A stretch of DNA of 51,190 nt from Verrucomicrobiota bacterium (GTDB lineage: Bacteria > Verrucomicrobiota > Verrucomicrobiia > Limisphaerales > JACPZS01): NCBI GenBank assembly GCA_016195385.1, contig JACPZS010000120.1, positions 1 to 51,190 of the forward strand. Reading direction: 5' to 3'. How positions within the stretch are numbered: the first letter of the stretch is position 1; every line of letters starts with the position of its first letter. The notes under the pieces are model-generated. The model had not been told where the DNA came from. It worked only from the letters and a program-made list of their open reading frames with translations, and searched no databases. Positions 34,496 through 43,419 of the stretch are shown here, one piece after another. A program made the translations under genes and the position numbers.

Positions 34496-35416
34496 ATGAA
34501 AACTCGATTTCAACTTTTACTCCTCGGCGGACTGGGTGCGCTCTTTGCGGTTTTCGCGGCCGATGCCCGACCGATTCGCGTGCTCGTCTGGGATGAACAG
34601 CAGCCGGCGCAGCGCCAAGCTTACTCAAATTTTCTCGGCAACGAAATTGTTGCGTATCTGCGGAAGCAACCGGGACTCGAGGTGGCGTCCGCGACTTTGA
34701 ATGACTCCGAGCAAGGTCTTTCGTCTGCGGCACTCGATCGCACGGACGTGCTCATTTGGTGGGGGCACCAGCGGCACAAGGAAATCACCCCGGCGACTGG
34801 AAAAGAAATCGTCCGCCGGATTCATGCTGGGCGGCTCGCACTCATCGCGCTGCACTCGGCGCATTGGTCCACGCCGTTCGTCGAAGCGATGAATGCACGC
34901 GCGCGTGAAGACGCCGTGCGCCGGCTTTCCCCGGCCGAACGCGCCCACGCCGTGATCGTCGAAACCAACCGCTACCCGAATTTTTTCACGCCGCCGAAGT
35001 ACGACGCGCTGCTCACGCCGGCGGCGCTGTATCGCAAATCGCCCGATGGGCGCATCACAATTTCACTCACTCTGCCAAATTGCTGCTTTCCCGCGTTTCG
35101 TCCCGACGGCAAGCCGAGCCAGGTCCGCACGCTGTTGCCGAAGCATCCCATCGCGCGCGGCGTGCCGGCGCAATTTGAGATCCCGCAAACCGAGATGTAC
35201 GACGAACCGTTCCACGTGCCGCCACCGGACGCGGTGATTTTCGAGGAGCGTTGGGAGCCGGGCGAATGGTTTTGCAGCGGGAGCGTGTGGCAAATCGGCC
35301 GAGGAAAAGTTTTTTACTTCCGGCCCGGCCACGAAACATTCCCCGTGTACAAGCAGGCTCCGGTGCTGAAGATTATCGGCAATGCCGTGCGTTGGGCGGG
35401 CGTTGCCAAGAATTGA
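34496..35416 (+). CDS. ThuA-domain protein, exported
   Basis: 306 residues from ATG 34496. A signal peptide (LLLLGGLGALFAVFAADA) precedes a ThuA/trehalose-utilisation fold: PIRVLVWDEQQPAQR, DVLIWWGHQRHKE, LIALHSAHWSTPF and GKVFYFRPGHETFPVY. ThuA domains are glutamine-amidotransferase-like and linked to sugar metabolism in Verrucomicrobia and Planctomycetes. The exact reaction is unknown. The gene follows the SMP-30-like gene closely. Confidence 0.88.
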   Translation: MKTRFQLLLLGGLGALFAVFAADARPIRVLVWDEQQPAQRQAYSNFLGNEIVAYLRKQPGLEVASATLNDSEQGLSSAALDRTDVLIWWGHQRHKEITPATGKEIVRRIHAGRLALIALHSAHWSTPFVEAMNARAREDAVRRLSPAERAHAVIVETNRYPNFFTPPKYDALLTPAALYRKSPDGRITISLTLPNCCFPAFRPDGKPSQVRTLLPKHPIARGVPAQFEIPQTEMYDEPFHVPPPDAVIFEERWEPGEWFCSGSVWQIGRGKVFYFRPGHETFPVYKQAPVLKIIGNAVRWAGVAKN

Positions 35417-35468
35417 ACGCGCCCAAGTTGATCCCGGCGCAAGTTCATCTTGTAACGTTTATCAGGCA

Positions 35469-35854
35469 CTACGGTGACTTCGGCTCCATTGCAACAGCGT
35501 CCAATGTCTTGTTTCCGAACCGAAACCATACTTTGACGATCTGATTATCGCGCACCTCGTAGATCGCGATCAATTCGAGCTTCCCAGTGCCTTCAGGAAA
35601 TGTGCGAGTCACCAACTCTTGGTCCACCACCACATTTCCCATTACCATGCGCTTGACGAGCGACGCGTGTAGATTCACTTCACGGAGTCTGGCTGCCAGA
35701 CGTTCTCGCACCTGGACTGCACCGCGGCCAGTAGCTGCGATGGGTGCTCATACAACTCGACATCCTCGGCGTAATTACTCATCAGGGCTTCAATGTCGCG
35801 CGAGTTATAAGCGTCGAGCTGTCGTTGTACCACAAATTCGGGATCGGTCTTCAT
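35469..35854 (-). pseudogene. SnoaL/NTF2-like protein, frameshifted
   Basis: From ATG at 35854 (minus) the protein reads MKTDPEFVVQRQLDAYNSRDI, EALMSNYAEDVELYEHPS and QLLAA. The frame is then lost at about 35724-35730. The continuation, GAVQVRERLAARLREVNLH to VKVWFRFGNKTL, lies in another frame and ends at 35469. Together the pieces make a normal NTF2-like protein of about 128 residues: the DAYN/NYAEDV start and IAIYEVRDNQIVKVWF end are both family-typical. A single indel, real or a sequencing error, explains it. Confidence 0.75.
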
Positions 35855-35908
35855 CTACAGTTCCCGCAAGCAAAGTTTCGTCCGCCATCTCCGCGTCGTC
35901 AGCCGCGT

Positions 35909-36538
35909 TCAGAGTGCCTGTTGTTCCAGCCGCCGGATTTCCTTCTTCAACGCTTCGATGATGCGGAACTTGGCCAGATAGATGCGCGCCGCGCTCACGT
36001 TCAATGTTTTCGCCACTTTTTCCACCGGCCACTCCTTGAGGACGTAGAGATCGAAAATCTGAAACTGCTTCGCATTGACCTGCTGCTTGACGTTCTTGAG
36101 CGCCAGTTCCCGCAAGTGCTCCTCGTAGTCGCGCTCCCACGCGGCGGCCACGTCGGACGCGATGGGATCCGGGAGGTTGTCGAGCGGCGAACTTTCGTTC
36201 TCGCCTTCGGCGGGCGCATCAAGTGAATAGAATTGGTGCCGCCGCTTGCGGAGTTGGTCTTTGATTTTCCACTGCGCGGTGTGGAGCAGCCAGCTCCGGA
36301 ACGAGCCTTTGGCCGGATCGTATTGGAAGCCCGGCAGCTTCTTGGAAATCTTGATGATGGTCTCCTGCACGACTTCCCGCGCCTCGACGTCCGTCAGCTC
36401 TTGCGAACGGGCGAGATTGTAAATGAGCTTCCAATACTTGTCGAAAAAGTCACGCCAGCTCTCGTCATCGTCGAGATCCTTGCAGCGGATCAACAAACTG
36501 CTCCGCGTCAGGTTTGAATCATGTTCTTTCGGTGCCAT
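35909..36538 (-). CDS. ECF-type RNA polymerase sigma factor
   Basis: A 209-residue sigma-70-family factor. Region 2 spans about 25-100 (WRDFFDKYWKLIYNLARS, VVQETIIKISKKLP, FRSWLLHTAQWKIKDQLRKR) and region 4 about 140-200, with helix-turn-helix WPVEKVAKTLNVSAARIYLAKF. Region 3 is absent, as in ECF sigmas. No anti-sigma gene is adjacent, so the controlling partner and regulon are not visible. Verrucomicrobia and Planctomycetes have many such factors. Confidence 0.9.
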   Translation of the reverse strand: MAPKEHDSNLTRSSLLIRCKDLDDDESWRDFFDKYWKLIYNLARSQELTDVEAREVVQETIIKISKKLPGFQYDPAKGSFRSWLLHTAQWKIKDQLRKRRHQFYSLDAPAEGENESSPLDNLPDPIASDVAAAWERDYEEHLRELALKNVKQQVNAKQFQIFDLYVLKEWPVEKVAKTLNVSAARIYLAKFRIIEALKKEIRRLEQQAL

Positions 36539-36738
36539 GCGCTGAAAAGACTTGGATCAATAGGCCCGCGAAGCAAAACATTCTTCAAGGAAAAACGTCC
36601 CGCCCGTTCGTTCGCAACCCCAGGCTTGTTTCGCCAGCGATCGGCTCGTTCCGCAACCAAAGTTTCAAATTTCTCGCCGGAGGCCAGGCCGATGCGCTTG
36701 CCGCTCGACGCTGTGCGGATTTTCATTAAGGTGCGCGC

Positions 36739-37728
36739 ATGAACTCGTCACTCCCGACGAATCGCGCCGTGCCGAGGCCTCCGCCCGTTGTCGGTCAACT
36801 CGATGCCCGCGCCGAAGAATTTCTGCTGCACTTGACTGCCGAACGCGACGCCTCGCTGTACACGATCCGCAATTATCGCCAGGCGTTGACGGAATTTTCG
36901 GCGTGGCATAACGAAGACCGGCGTCAGCCGCCCGTGTGGACATCACTCCAGCGGGATGATTTCCGCGCGTACCTGCGCTTCTTAGGCCGCGGCAAATTGA
37001 GTCGCGCGGCCATTCATCTCCGCTTCAGCGCGCTGCGCTCGTTCTACAAATTTTTGATCCGCCGCAGCCACGCTGTCAGTTCGCCCATCAAGGACATTGC
37101 CCTGCCTAAAGCCGAGAAACGTCTGCCGCAATTCGTCACCGCGTCACAAATGCTCGACCTTTTGCGCGCCCCCTTGAAGGAACTTGCCGCCCGCCAGGTC
37201 CACGCCAAACGTAAATTCGACGCGAGCGCCTACTATCGCGACGTCGCGATCCTGGAAACGATTTACTCCTGTGGGCTGCGCATCAGTGAACTGTGCGGCC
37301 TGCGTGCCAGTGACATCGATTGGAACGAGCAACTCGTCCGCGTGCGCGGCAAGGGAAAAAAGGAGCGCCAGGTGCCCGTCGGCGCGCCCGCGCTCGAAGC
37401 CATCAAATTGTTTTGGCAGCAACTTCGTGCTGCGCCAGCGGGCGACGCTCCGGTGTTTCCAGCGCACGCAAACAAAACCGCCGCGCTCCAGCCGCGCGCC
37501 GTGCAACTGCGGCTGAAGCGCTACCTGCGGCTCGCCGGACTCGATCCCGCGCTCACACCGCATAAGCTGCGTCACAGCTACGCCACGCATCTGTTGGACG
37601 CCGGCGCGGATCTGCGTAGCGTCCAGGAATTGCTCGGTCACGCACATCTCGTCACGACGCAAGTTTACACGCACGTTACGACCGAGCGTCTCAAGCGCGC
37701 TTATGACTCAGCTCATCCGCGGGCGTAA
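36739..37728 (+). CDS. XerC/XerD-type tyrosine recombinase
   Basis: 329 residues: an N-terminal SAM-like core-binding domain (about 20-110, HLTAERDASLYTIRNYRQAL) and a catalytic domain with the full R-K-H-R-H-Y set. These are Arg in CGLRISELCGL, Lys in GKGKKERQVP, HKLRHSYATHLLDAG, His in ELLGHAHL and the Tyr nucleophile in TTQVYTHV. Length and motifs fit chromosome-dimer resolvases rather than phage integrases. The gene stands alone between the sigma factor and the LarA-like gene. Confidence 0.9.
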   Translation: MNSSLPTNRAVPRPPPVVGQLDARAEEFLLHLTAERDASLYTIRNYRQALTEFSAWHNEDRRQPPVWTSLQRDDFRAYLRFLGRGKLSRAAIHLRFSALRSFYKFLIRRSHAVSSPIKDIALPKAEKRLPQFVTASQMLDLLRAPLKELAARQVHAKRKFDASAYYRDVAILETIYSCGLRISELCGLRASDIDWNEQLVRVRGKGKKERQVPVGAPALEAIKLFWQQLRAAPAGDAPVFPAHANKTAALQPRAVQLRLKRYLRLAGLDPALTPHKLRHSYATHLLDAGADLRSVQELLGHAHLVTTQVYTHVTTERLKRAYDSAHPRA

Positions 37729-37811
37729 AATGTCGCGTTTGCGCTGACAAAGTCGCGGCGCAGATGCGGACTTTTCAATTCGGTGTGACTGGCTAAAATG
37801 CCGGAACAATT

Positions 37812-39086
37812 ATGACCACCAATTTTCCACGGATGCTTTCGATCCGCCAAAGTTTCCCGGCCACACCATCGCTGAACCTCGAGGCGGTGTTGGAAACGGA
37901 GTTCACCAAGATTCGTAGTCAAATCAAGCCGGGCAAAAAAATCGCCGTCGCGGTGGGCAGCCGCGGCATCACGAACCTCGACCAAATTGTTGCCGGGCTG
38001 GTGCGGTTGCTCAAAAACGCGGGTGCAGAAGTTTTCATCGTGCCGGCGATGGGCAGTCATGCCGGCGCGACGCCCGAAGGGCAGACGGAAATTCTCGCGG
38101 GCTACGGTGTCTCCGAGGCGGCGCTCGGCGTGCCGGTGCGTGCAACGATGGATGTGCGCGTGCTCGGCAAGACCGGAGACGGCTTGGAGCTTCAATTCAG
38201 CGCGGAAGCGCTTCGCGCGGACGGCATCATCGTCGTCAATCGCATCAAACCGCACACGGATTTCGCCGGCAGCATCGGCAGCGGTTTGCTCAAAATGATC
38301 GTCGTCGGACTCGGCAAACGCGTTGGCGCGGCGGCCTATCATGTCGAATCCAGTCGGCTCGGCTACGAACGCGTGCTGCGAACGATCGCCCACGAGAGCC
38401 TGCGCCTCGCGCCGATTCTGGGCGGTGTCGGCATCGTGGAAAATCAGCGGCACGAAACCGCGCGGATTGAATTTCTTTCGCGCGACGAAATCGAGCGCGG
38501 CGAAGAGCGCCTGTTCCTCGAAGCCAAACGACTGATGCCCAAGCTGCCGTTCGACGACATCGATTTGCTCATCGTTGATCGTATCGGCAAAAACATCAGC
38601 GGCTCGGGCATGGACCCAAACATCATCGGGCGCGGCGTCCACGGCTACCTTTCCTCGCTCGGCAACCAGCACAACCTCACGCCGTTCATCCGGCGCTTGT
38701 TTGTGCGCGGGCTGACGCCGGAAACCCACGGCAACGCGATTGGCATCGGCCTGGCAGATCTGACGACGACGCGACTCGTTCACGAAATGGACAAGTCGGT
38801 GACGTACATCAATTCGCTCACGTCGCTCACACCCAATTGCGCGAAGATCCCGATCCACTTCGACACGGATCGCGAAGCCCTCACGCAAGCGCTCCGTTCG
38901 CTTGGTCTGGCCGATTCGCGCGCGGCCCGCGTGATTCGCATCGCCGATACGTTGTCGCTGGAGCGAATGCAAATTTCCGAAGCGTACGGCGAGTCGGTAA
39001 AACAGATTTCTAGTCTTACGCGAACCACGGAACCGCGCGAAATGGTTTTCGACAGCGAAGGAAACTTGCCACCACTCGAAACTTGA
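37812..39086 (+). CDS. LarA-like (DUF2088) lactate racemase-domain protein
   Basis: 424 residues. The N-terminal half has the LarA-type segments AVAVGSRGITNLDQIV, VFIVPAMGSHAGATPEGQ and IIVVNRIKPHTDFAGSIGSG. The His and Asp context resembles that around the nickel-pincer site. The C-terminal half (LLIVDRIGKNISGSGMDPN) is characteristic of the longer relatives, which have unknown substrates. No larB, larC or larE cofactor genes are nearby, so true racemase activity is uncertain. Confidence 0.8.
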   Translation: MTTNFPRMLSIRQSFPATPSLNLEAVLETEFTKIRSQIKPGKKIAVAVGSRGITNLDQIVAGLVRLLKNAGAEVFIVPAMGSHAGATPEGQTEILAGYGVSEAALGVPVRATMDVRVLGKTGDGLELQFSAEALRADGIIVVNRIKPHTDFAGSIGSGLLKMIVVGLGKRVGAAAYHVESSRLGYERVLRTIAHESLRLAPILGGVGIVENQRHETARIEFLSRDEIERGEERLFLEAKRLMPKLPFDDIDLLIVDRIGKNISGSGMDPNIIGRGVHGYLSSLGNQHNLTPFIRRLFVRGLTPETHGNAIGIGLADLTTTRLVHEMDKSVTYINSLTSLTPNCAKIPIHFDTDREALTQALRSLGLADSRAARVIRIADTLSLERMQISEAYGESVKQISSLTRTTEPREMVFDSEGNLPPLET

Positions 39087-39143
39087 TTCGTTCGGAAAAA
39101 ATGGACACCGCGCGACGATCGGAGATGGAAAAGATCAACTCAC

Positions 39144-40025
39144 GTGAAAAACCGGGAATTCTCCATTGAAATTGGAATCGTAGCGCTCTTGGTAGGACTG
39201 TTTGTCTTTGTGCTGCTTTCGCCTGTGGCGCGCGAGCCGGTTTACCAGGGCAAACCTTTGAAAGTGTGGCTGGAGGCATTTGATCAAAATTACCAGACAA
39301 CAAACTACATCGCCGCCCAGGCCGCGATTCGTGCAATGGGCACGAACACGCTTCCGTTTCTCATCCGGTATTTGCGCTCGAAGGATCCGCCCTTTCATAT
39401 CCAAGTGGTGCGCTGGCGGGCGAAACTTCATTTGCTGGGTGACAAAGTGGATTATGCCACGTTCTGGCACCGTCGAGCCGCGACGGCTTGTGGCGAATTG
39501 GGAGCGGATGGCGAGGCGGCCTTTCCCGCAATGGTGGAAGCGATGAACGATTATCAAGCCGCTTCCGACGTTGGAGATGCTCTTTCTCGCATGATGCCTA
39601 AAAGTGTTCCGGTGCTGACAAACGTGCTGCTGAAGGGAAATGTCACCGCCCGGTGCCGGGCGGCGGATGCGTTGACCACGGCTTTCTCCCTCGCCGCAGT
39701 GGAAGAAATGGGGCGAACAGCGTTGCTCAATGCTTTGAATGATCCCGACCCTGGTCCGCGTGCGACTGCGGCTTCGGCTTTCCAGTTTTGGAACACGCGG
39801 CTTGATCTAATCGTGCCGGTCTTGGCACGCGCATTGAGTGACCCCGATCCAAGCGTGCGCGGAAATGCTGCGACCAGCTTGGGCAATTTCGGCAACGCTG
39901 CCAGGCCCGCCGTGCCAATGCTGCTCAAACTTCTTCAAGACACGAATGACTACCCACGAAAACGATCAGCGGAAATGTTGCTGAAGATCGATCCTGACGC
40001 TGCGTCGAAGGCCGGCGTCAAATGA
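39144..40025 (+). CDS. HEAT-repeat protein with N-terminal membrane anchor
   Basis: 293 residues starting at GTG 39144. One N-terminal TM helix (IGIVALLVGLFVFVLL) is followed by YQGKPLKVWLEAF, a start common in Verrucomicrobial HEAT-repeat proteins. Paired-helix repeats then run to the end, for example DPDPGPRATAASAF, DPDPSVRGNAATSLGNFG and PAVPMLLKLL. The domain faces the periplasm and probably serves as a protein-binding scaffold. Partners are unknown. Confidence 0.8.
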   Translation: MKNREFSIEIGIVALLVGLFVFVLLSPVAREPVYQGKPLKVWLEAFDQNYQTTNYIAAQAAIRAMGTNTLPFLIRYLRSKDPPFHIQVVRWRAKLHLLGDKVDYATFWHRRAATACGELGADGEAAFPAMVEAMNDYQAASDVGDALSRMMPKSVPVLTNVLLKGNVTARCRAADALTTAFSLAAVEEMGRTALLNALNDPDPGPRATAASAFQFWNTRLDLIVPVLARALSDPDPSVRGNAATSLGNFGNAARPAVPMLLKLLQDTNDYPRKRSAEMLLKIDPDAASKAGVK

Positions 40026-40092
40026 GCCCGCTCAGGAAGAATTGGACACTCACGGGAGATTTGTTCAACGTCTTTGCGCTCAAAATAATTTT

Positions 40093-41625
40093 ATGCGAAC
40101 TCTTTTGATCGGCATCGACAGCGGCACCCAGTCCACCAAAGTTTTGGTCGTGGACGCGAAGACCGGCGGCGTTTTGTCCTCGGCGTCACAAGCCTACGAT
40201 CTGATTCCCAACCTGCCGCCCGGCGCGAAGGAACAGCACCCGCACACCTGGCGCGACGCCACGGCGAAAGCGATTCGAACGGCGCTCAAAACGGCCAAGG
40301 CACACGCGAACGAGGTCAAGGCAATCGGGGTCAGCGGGCAACAGCACGGCTTTGTGCCACTCGACAAAAGCGGCGAAGTCATCCGCCCAGCCAAACTCTG
40401 GTGCGACACTTCAACCGCCGCCGAGTGCGATGAAATCACCGCGAAGCTCGGCGGTGCGAAAGCGACGATTCGTGCCATCGGCAACGCCGTGCTGCCCGGC
40501 TTCACCGCGTCGAAAATTCTCTGGCTCAAAAAGCGCGAACCGAAAAATTACGCACGCCTCGCCACGGTTTTGTTGCCGCATGGCTATCTGAATTTCTGGC
40601 TCACGGGCGAGAAAGTGATGGAGTTTGGCGACGCCAGCGGCACGGCGCTCCTCGATGTGAAACGGCGTAAATGGTCCGACGCCGCGTTGCGCGCCATCGA
40701 CGCGGATCTCGCAGACAAATTGCCGCCGCTGATTTCCAGCGACCACCCCACCGGACATTTGCAGTCGTCCACCGCGAAGGCGCTGGGATTGAACCCCGAC
40801 GTGCTCGTGAGCGCGGGCGGCGGTGACAACATGATGGGCGCGATTGGCACGGGCAACACGCGGGCGGGCGTCATCACCGCGAGCTTTGGCACGAGCGGGA
40901 CGATTTATGCGTGCGCCGAAAAACCGGTGATCGATCCGCGCGGCGAAATCGCGGCGTTCTGCGACTCGACGAACCGCTGGCTGCCGCTGCTCTGCACGAT
41001 GAACGTGACCGTCGCCACGGAAATGGTGCGCCACGATTTCCGCATGGACGTGAAGACATTCGACGCGACGGTGGCAAATGCCGAGCCGGGCGCGGGCGGT
41101 TTGCTCCTGTTGCCGTATCTCGAAGGCGAGCGCACGCCGAACGTGCCGGCGGGCACAGGCGTTTATTTCGGTGTCACGCCGAAAACATTCACGGCGCAAA
41201 ATTTCGCCCGCGCCGCGATGGAAGGCGTGACGCTCGGCATGAACTACGGGCTGCGCCGGCTCGCCGAACTCGGCGTGAATCCAAAGCAGATTCGCGCGAC
41301 CGGCGGCGGCGCGAAATCCAAAGTGTGGCGGCAAATCATGGCGGACATTTTCAACGCCGAAGTCGTCACGCTCAAAGTCAGCGAAGGCGCGGCCTACGGC
41401 GCGGCGTTGCAGGCGCTGTGGTGCTGGCGTCGCGCGCACGGCGAAGACCTTTCCATCAGCCATATCACAGACCATTTTGTGAAAGTGAATCGAGCGGAAT
41501 CAGCCCGACCGAACGCCAAGAATGTTTCGCTGTATCGGGAGTTACAGGCGTTGCAGGACGGCTTGTCCGTAAACTTGCGCGGGTTGTTTGAACAGCACCG
41601 TCGGCTGGTGTCGATGCAAAGCTGA
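40093..41625 (+). CDS. xylB: FGGY-family carbohydrate kinase, probable xylulokinase
   Basis: 510 residues from ATG 40093. The ATPase start IGIDSGTQSTKVLVVD, the substrate-side GVSGQQHGFVPLD, LWCDTSTAAECDEI, SAGGGDNMMGAIGTG, GVTLGMNYGLRRLAELG and IRATGGGAKSKVWRQIMADIF all fit xylulokinase. This enzyme phosphorylates D-xylulose for the pentose phosphate pathway. The frame is open upstream to 40042, but those residues are not family-like. A TIM-barrel xylose-isomerase-like gene lies 1.8 kb downstream, but no xylA is adjacent. Confidence 0.88.
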   Translation: MRTLLIGIDSGTQSTKVLVVDAKTGGVLSSASQAYDLIPNLPPGAKEQHPHTWRDATAKAIRTALKTAKAHANEVKAIGVSGQQHGFVPLDKSGEVIRPAKLWCDTSTAAECDEITAKLGGAKATIRAIGNAVLPGFTASKILWLKKREPKNYARLATVLLPHGYLNFWLTGEKVMEFGDASGTALLDVKRRKWSDAALRAIDADLADKLPPLISSDHPTGHLQSSTAKALGLNPDVLVSAGGGDNMMGAIGTGNTRAGVITASFGTSGTIYACAEKPVIDPRGEIAAFCDSTNRWLPLLCTMNVTVATEMVRHDFRMDVKTFDATVANAEPGAGGLLLLPYLEGERTPNVPAGTGVYFGVTPKTFTAQNFARAAMEGVTLGMNYGLRRLAELGVNPKQIRATGGGAKSKVWRQIMADIFNAEVVTLKVSEGAAYGAALQALWCWRRAHGEDLSISHITDHFVKVNRAESARPNAKNVSLYRELQALQDGLSVNLRGLFEQHRRLVSMQS

Positions 41626-41664
41626 ATCGAGTTCGGCAATGGAATCGGTTTCATTCTTCATGCC

Positions 41665-41937
41665 ATGTGGAAAAAATATCGAAGATGGAAACACTTGGCG
41701 TTTCCCACCCTTGCTGGCGCGGCTTTGGTGTTGATGCGCGGCGAGCCGGATGAATCTCCAAGATGGATCCTTGGCATTGTCATTGCCGTCGTGATGGCAG
41801 TCGCCTACGTAACTGAGGAAATCATTTGGATATTTCAGAAACGAGGGCGGCCCTGCCCGAAATGCGGCGAGTGCATAACAATGAAATCGTTTCGTGTGCA
41901 TCTTAAGTGCCCACGTTGTGGTGTGGTTCTCGAATAA
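41665..41937 (+). CDS. Small membrane protein with zinc ribbon
   Basis: 90 residues: two hydrophobic segments (LAFPTLAGAALVLM and ILGIVIAVVMAVAYV) and a C-terminal four-Cys zinc ribbon, CPKCGE and CPRCGV, separated by 17 residues. It belongs to no family that I recognise. Codon use is coding-like and the start ATG is clear. It lies 39 bases after the xylulokinase gene. Confidence 0.6.
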   Translation: MWKKYRRWKHLAFPTLAGAALVLMRGEPDESPRWILGIVIAVVMAVAYVTEEIIWIFQKRGRPCPKCGECITMKSFRVHLKCPRCGVVLE

Positions 41938-42007
41938 CTCCTTGGCGAGAAAAGTGCGGAACTGACTTCTCCCGAACGGCCTTTGCGCCGATTATTTTGC
42001 GGCGCAT

Positions 42008-43300
42008 TTACGAGGGTGGCGCTCGCTTCAATTCCGCCGACATGCCGGTCACGATGCGCGCGCCGCGTTTGTAGGTCACGTAGGAGTAGGCCCATTGGAG
42101 CAGCACGGCGAGTTTGTTGCGAAAGCCAACGAGAAAGATGAGATGGATGAACAACCACGCTGCCCACGCGACGATGCCGGTGAATTCAAAGCGGCCGATC
42201 TTCGCCACCGCCGCCGAGCGTCCAATCGTCGCCATCGTGCCTTTGTCCCAATAGCTGAAGGGCGCTCGCGGAGCGTGGCTCGGCGTGGGCGCGGCGAGTT
42301 CGTCCTCGATGAGGTGCGCGACGTAGCGCCCCATCTGCATCGCGGCGGGGCAAATGCCAGGCACAGGTTTGCCGTCCTTGTCGATCACGGTCGCCATGTC
42401 GCCAATCACGAAAACTTCCGGGTGGCCCGCGATGCTCAGATCCGGCAACACTTTCACGCGGCCGGCACGGTCGAGTTCCACTCCGAGCTTGTGTGAGACA
42501 GGGCTGGCCGCGACGCCGGCTGCCCAGACGATGTTCTCGGCGGCAATCGTGTCGCCGTTGTCGAGTTCCACCCAGCGGTCGCGCATGTTCTTTACCTTGG
42601 TGGACACGCGAATTTCGACGCCCAATTTTTTCAACTGTTCGCCGCCGCTCGTCGCCAATTCCAACGGCAGATGCGACAGCACCAGCGGCGATGCCTCGAT
42701 CAAAATCACACGCGCATGACTCGGATCAATGCGCCGGAAATCCCGTTTCAACACACGCCGAAAAAGCTCGGCAAACGCGCCGGCAAGTTCCACGCCCGTC
42801 GGCCCGCCGCCGACGACGACAATGGTCATCAGGCGTTCGCGCACGGCGGGGTCGGTTTCCGTCTCCGCTTTTTCAAACGCGAGCAAAATGCGGCGGCGAA
42901 TCTTGATCGCGTCGTCGAGTGATTTCAGGCCGGGCGCGAATTGCTCCCATTCCGGATGTCCGAAGTAGCTCGTCATGCCGCCGAGCGCGAGCACAAGGTA
43001 ATCGTAGGGCAACGCGCTCTGTTTGAGCACGACTTGCTTTTCGGCGAGCTGAATGTCCGTTGCTTCGTCCATGAGCACCGTGACATTCAGCCGGTCGGAA
43101 AGGATGGAACGGATCGGTTGCGCGATCTCCGGTGCGGACAGCCCTGCAGTCGCGACCTGGTAGAGCAACGGTTGGAACAAATGGTGATTCTGGCGATCAA
43201 CGAGCGTGATGCGCGCCGCCGCGTGGTGAAACGTCTGACAAAATGTCAACCCGCCGAAGCCAGCGCCCAGCACCACAATCCGTGGACTTTCCTTTTCCAT
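42008..43300 (-). CDS. ndh: Type II NADH dehydrogenase
   Basis: A 430-residue NDH-2, the single-subunit membrane-associated NADH:quinone oxidoreductase that does not pump protons. It has FAD motif VVLGAGFGGLTF, NAD motif VVVGGGPTGVELAGAFAEL, the conserved QPLLYQVATAGLS after NHHLF, and AAMQMGRYVAHLIEDEL. A C-terminal amphipathic/hydrophobic part (AWAAWLFIHLIFLVGFRNKL) anchors it to the membrane. I start at ATG 43300 (MEKESPRIVVLGAG); an in-frame ATG at 43318 is possible. It is divergent from the TIM-barrel gene. Confidence 0.93.
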   Translation of the reverse strand: MEKESPRIVVLGAGFGGLTFCQTFHHAAARITLVDRQNHHLFQPLLYQVATAGLSAPEIAQPIRSILSDRLNVTVLMDEATDIQLAEKQVVLKQSALPYDYLVLALGGMTSYFGHPEWEQFAPGLKSLDDAIKIRRRILLAFEKAETETDPAVRERLMTIVVVGGGPTGVELAGAFAELFRRVLKRDFRRIDPSHARVILIEASPLVLSHLPLELATSGGEQLKKLGVEIRVSTKVKNMRDRWVELDNGDTIAAENIVWAAGVAASPVSHKLGVELDRAGRVKVLPDLSIAGHPEVFVIGDMATVIDKDGKPVPGICPAAMQMGRYVAHLIEDELAAPTPSHAPRAPFSYWDKGTMATIGRSAAVAKIGRFEFTGIVAWAAWLFIHLIFLVGFRNKLAVLLQWAYSYVTYKRGARIVTGMSAELKRAPPS

Positions 43301-43419
43301 CGTGCGCCAAGTGTTCAACGAACCAGCACGAAATGCAAATGCGGAGCGAGCGGGAACCTTTGTGCTTCAAAAATTGGTTTCCAAGTTTCGCTCAATCGCG
43401 CATGTTCATTGCAACTAGC

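Noticed and set aside
36539..36738. Short open frames between the sigma factor and the Xer recombinase
   Set aside because: Arg/Ser-rich shadow-like translations on both strands with no family resemblance; probably promoter region.
39823..39837. Sequence resembling a sigma-54 -24/-12 promoter (TGGCAC-5-TTGA)
   Set aside because: It lies inside the HEAT-repeat coding region pointing at nothing likely; chance match in coding sequence.
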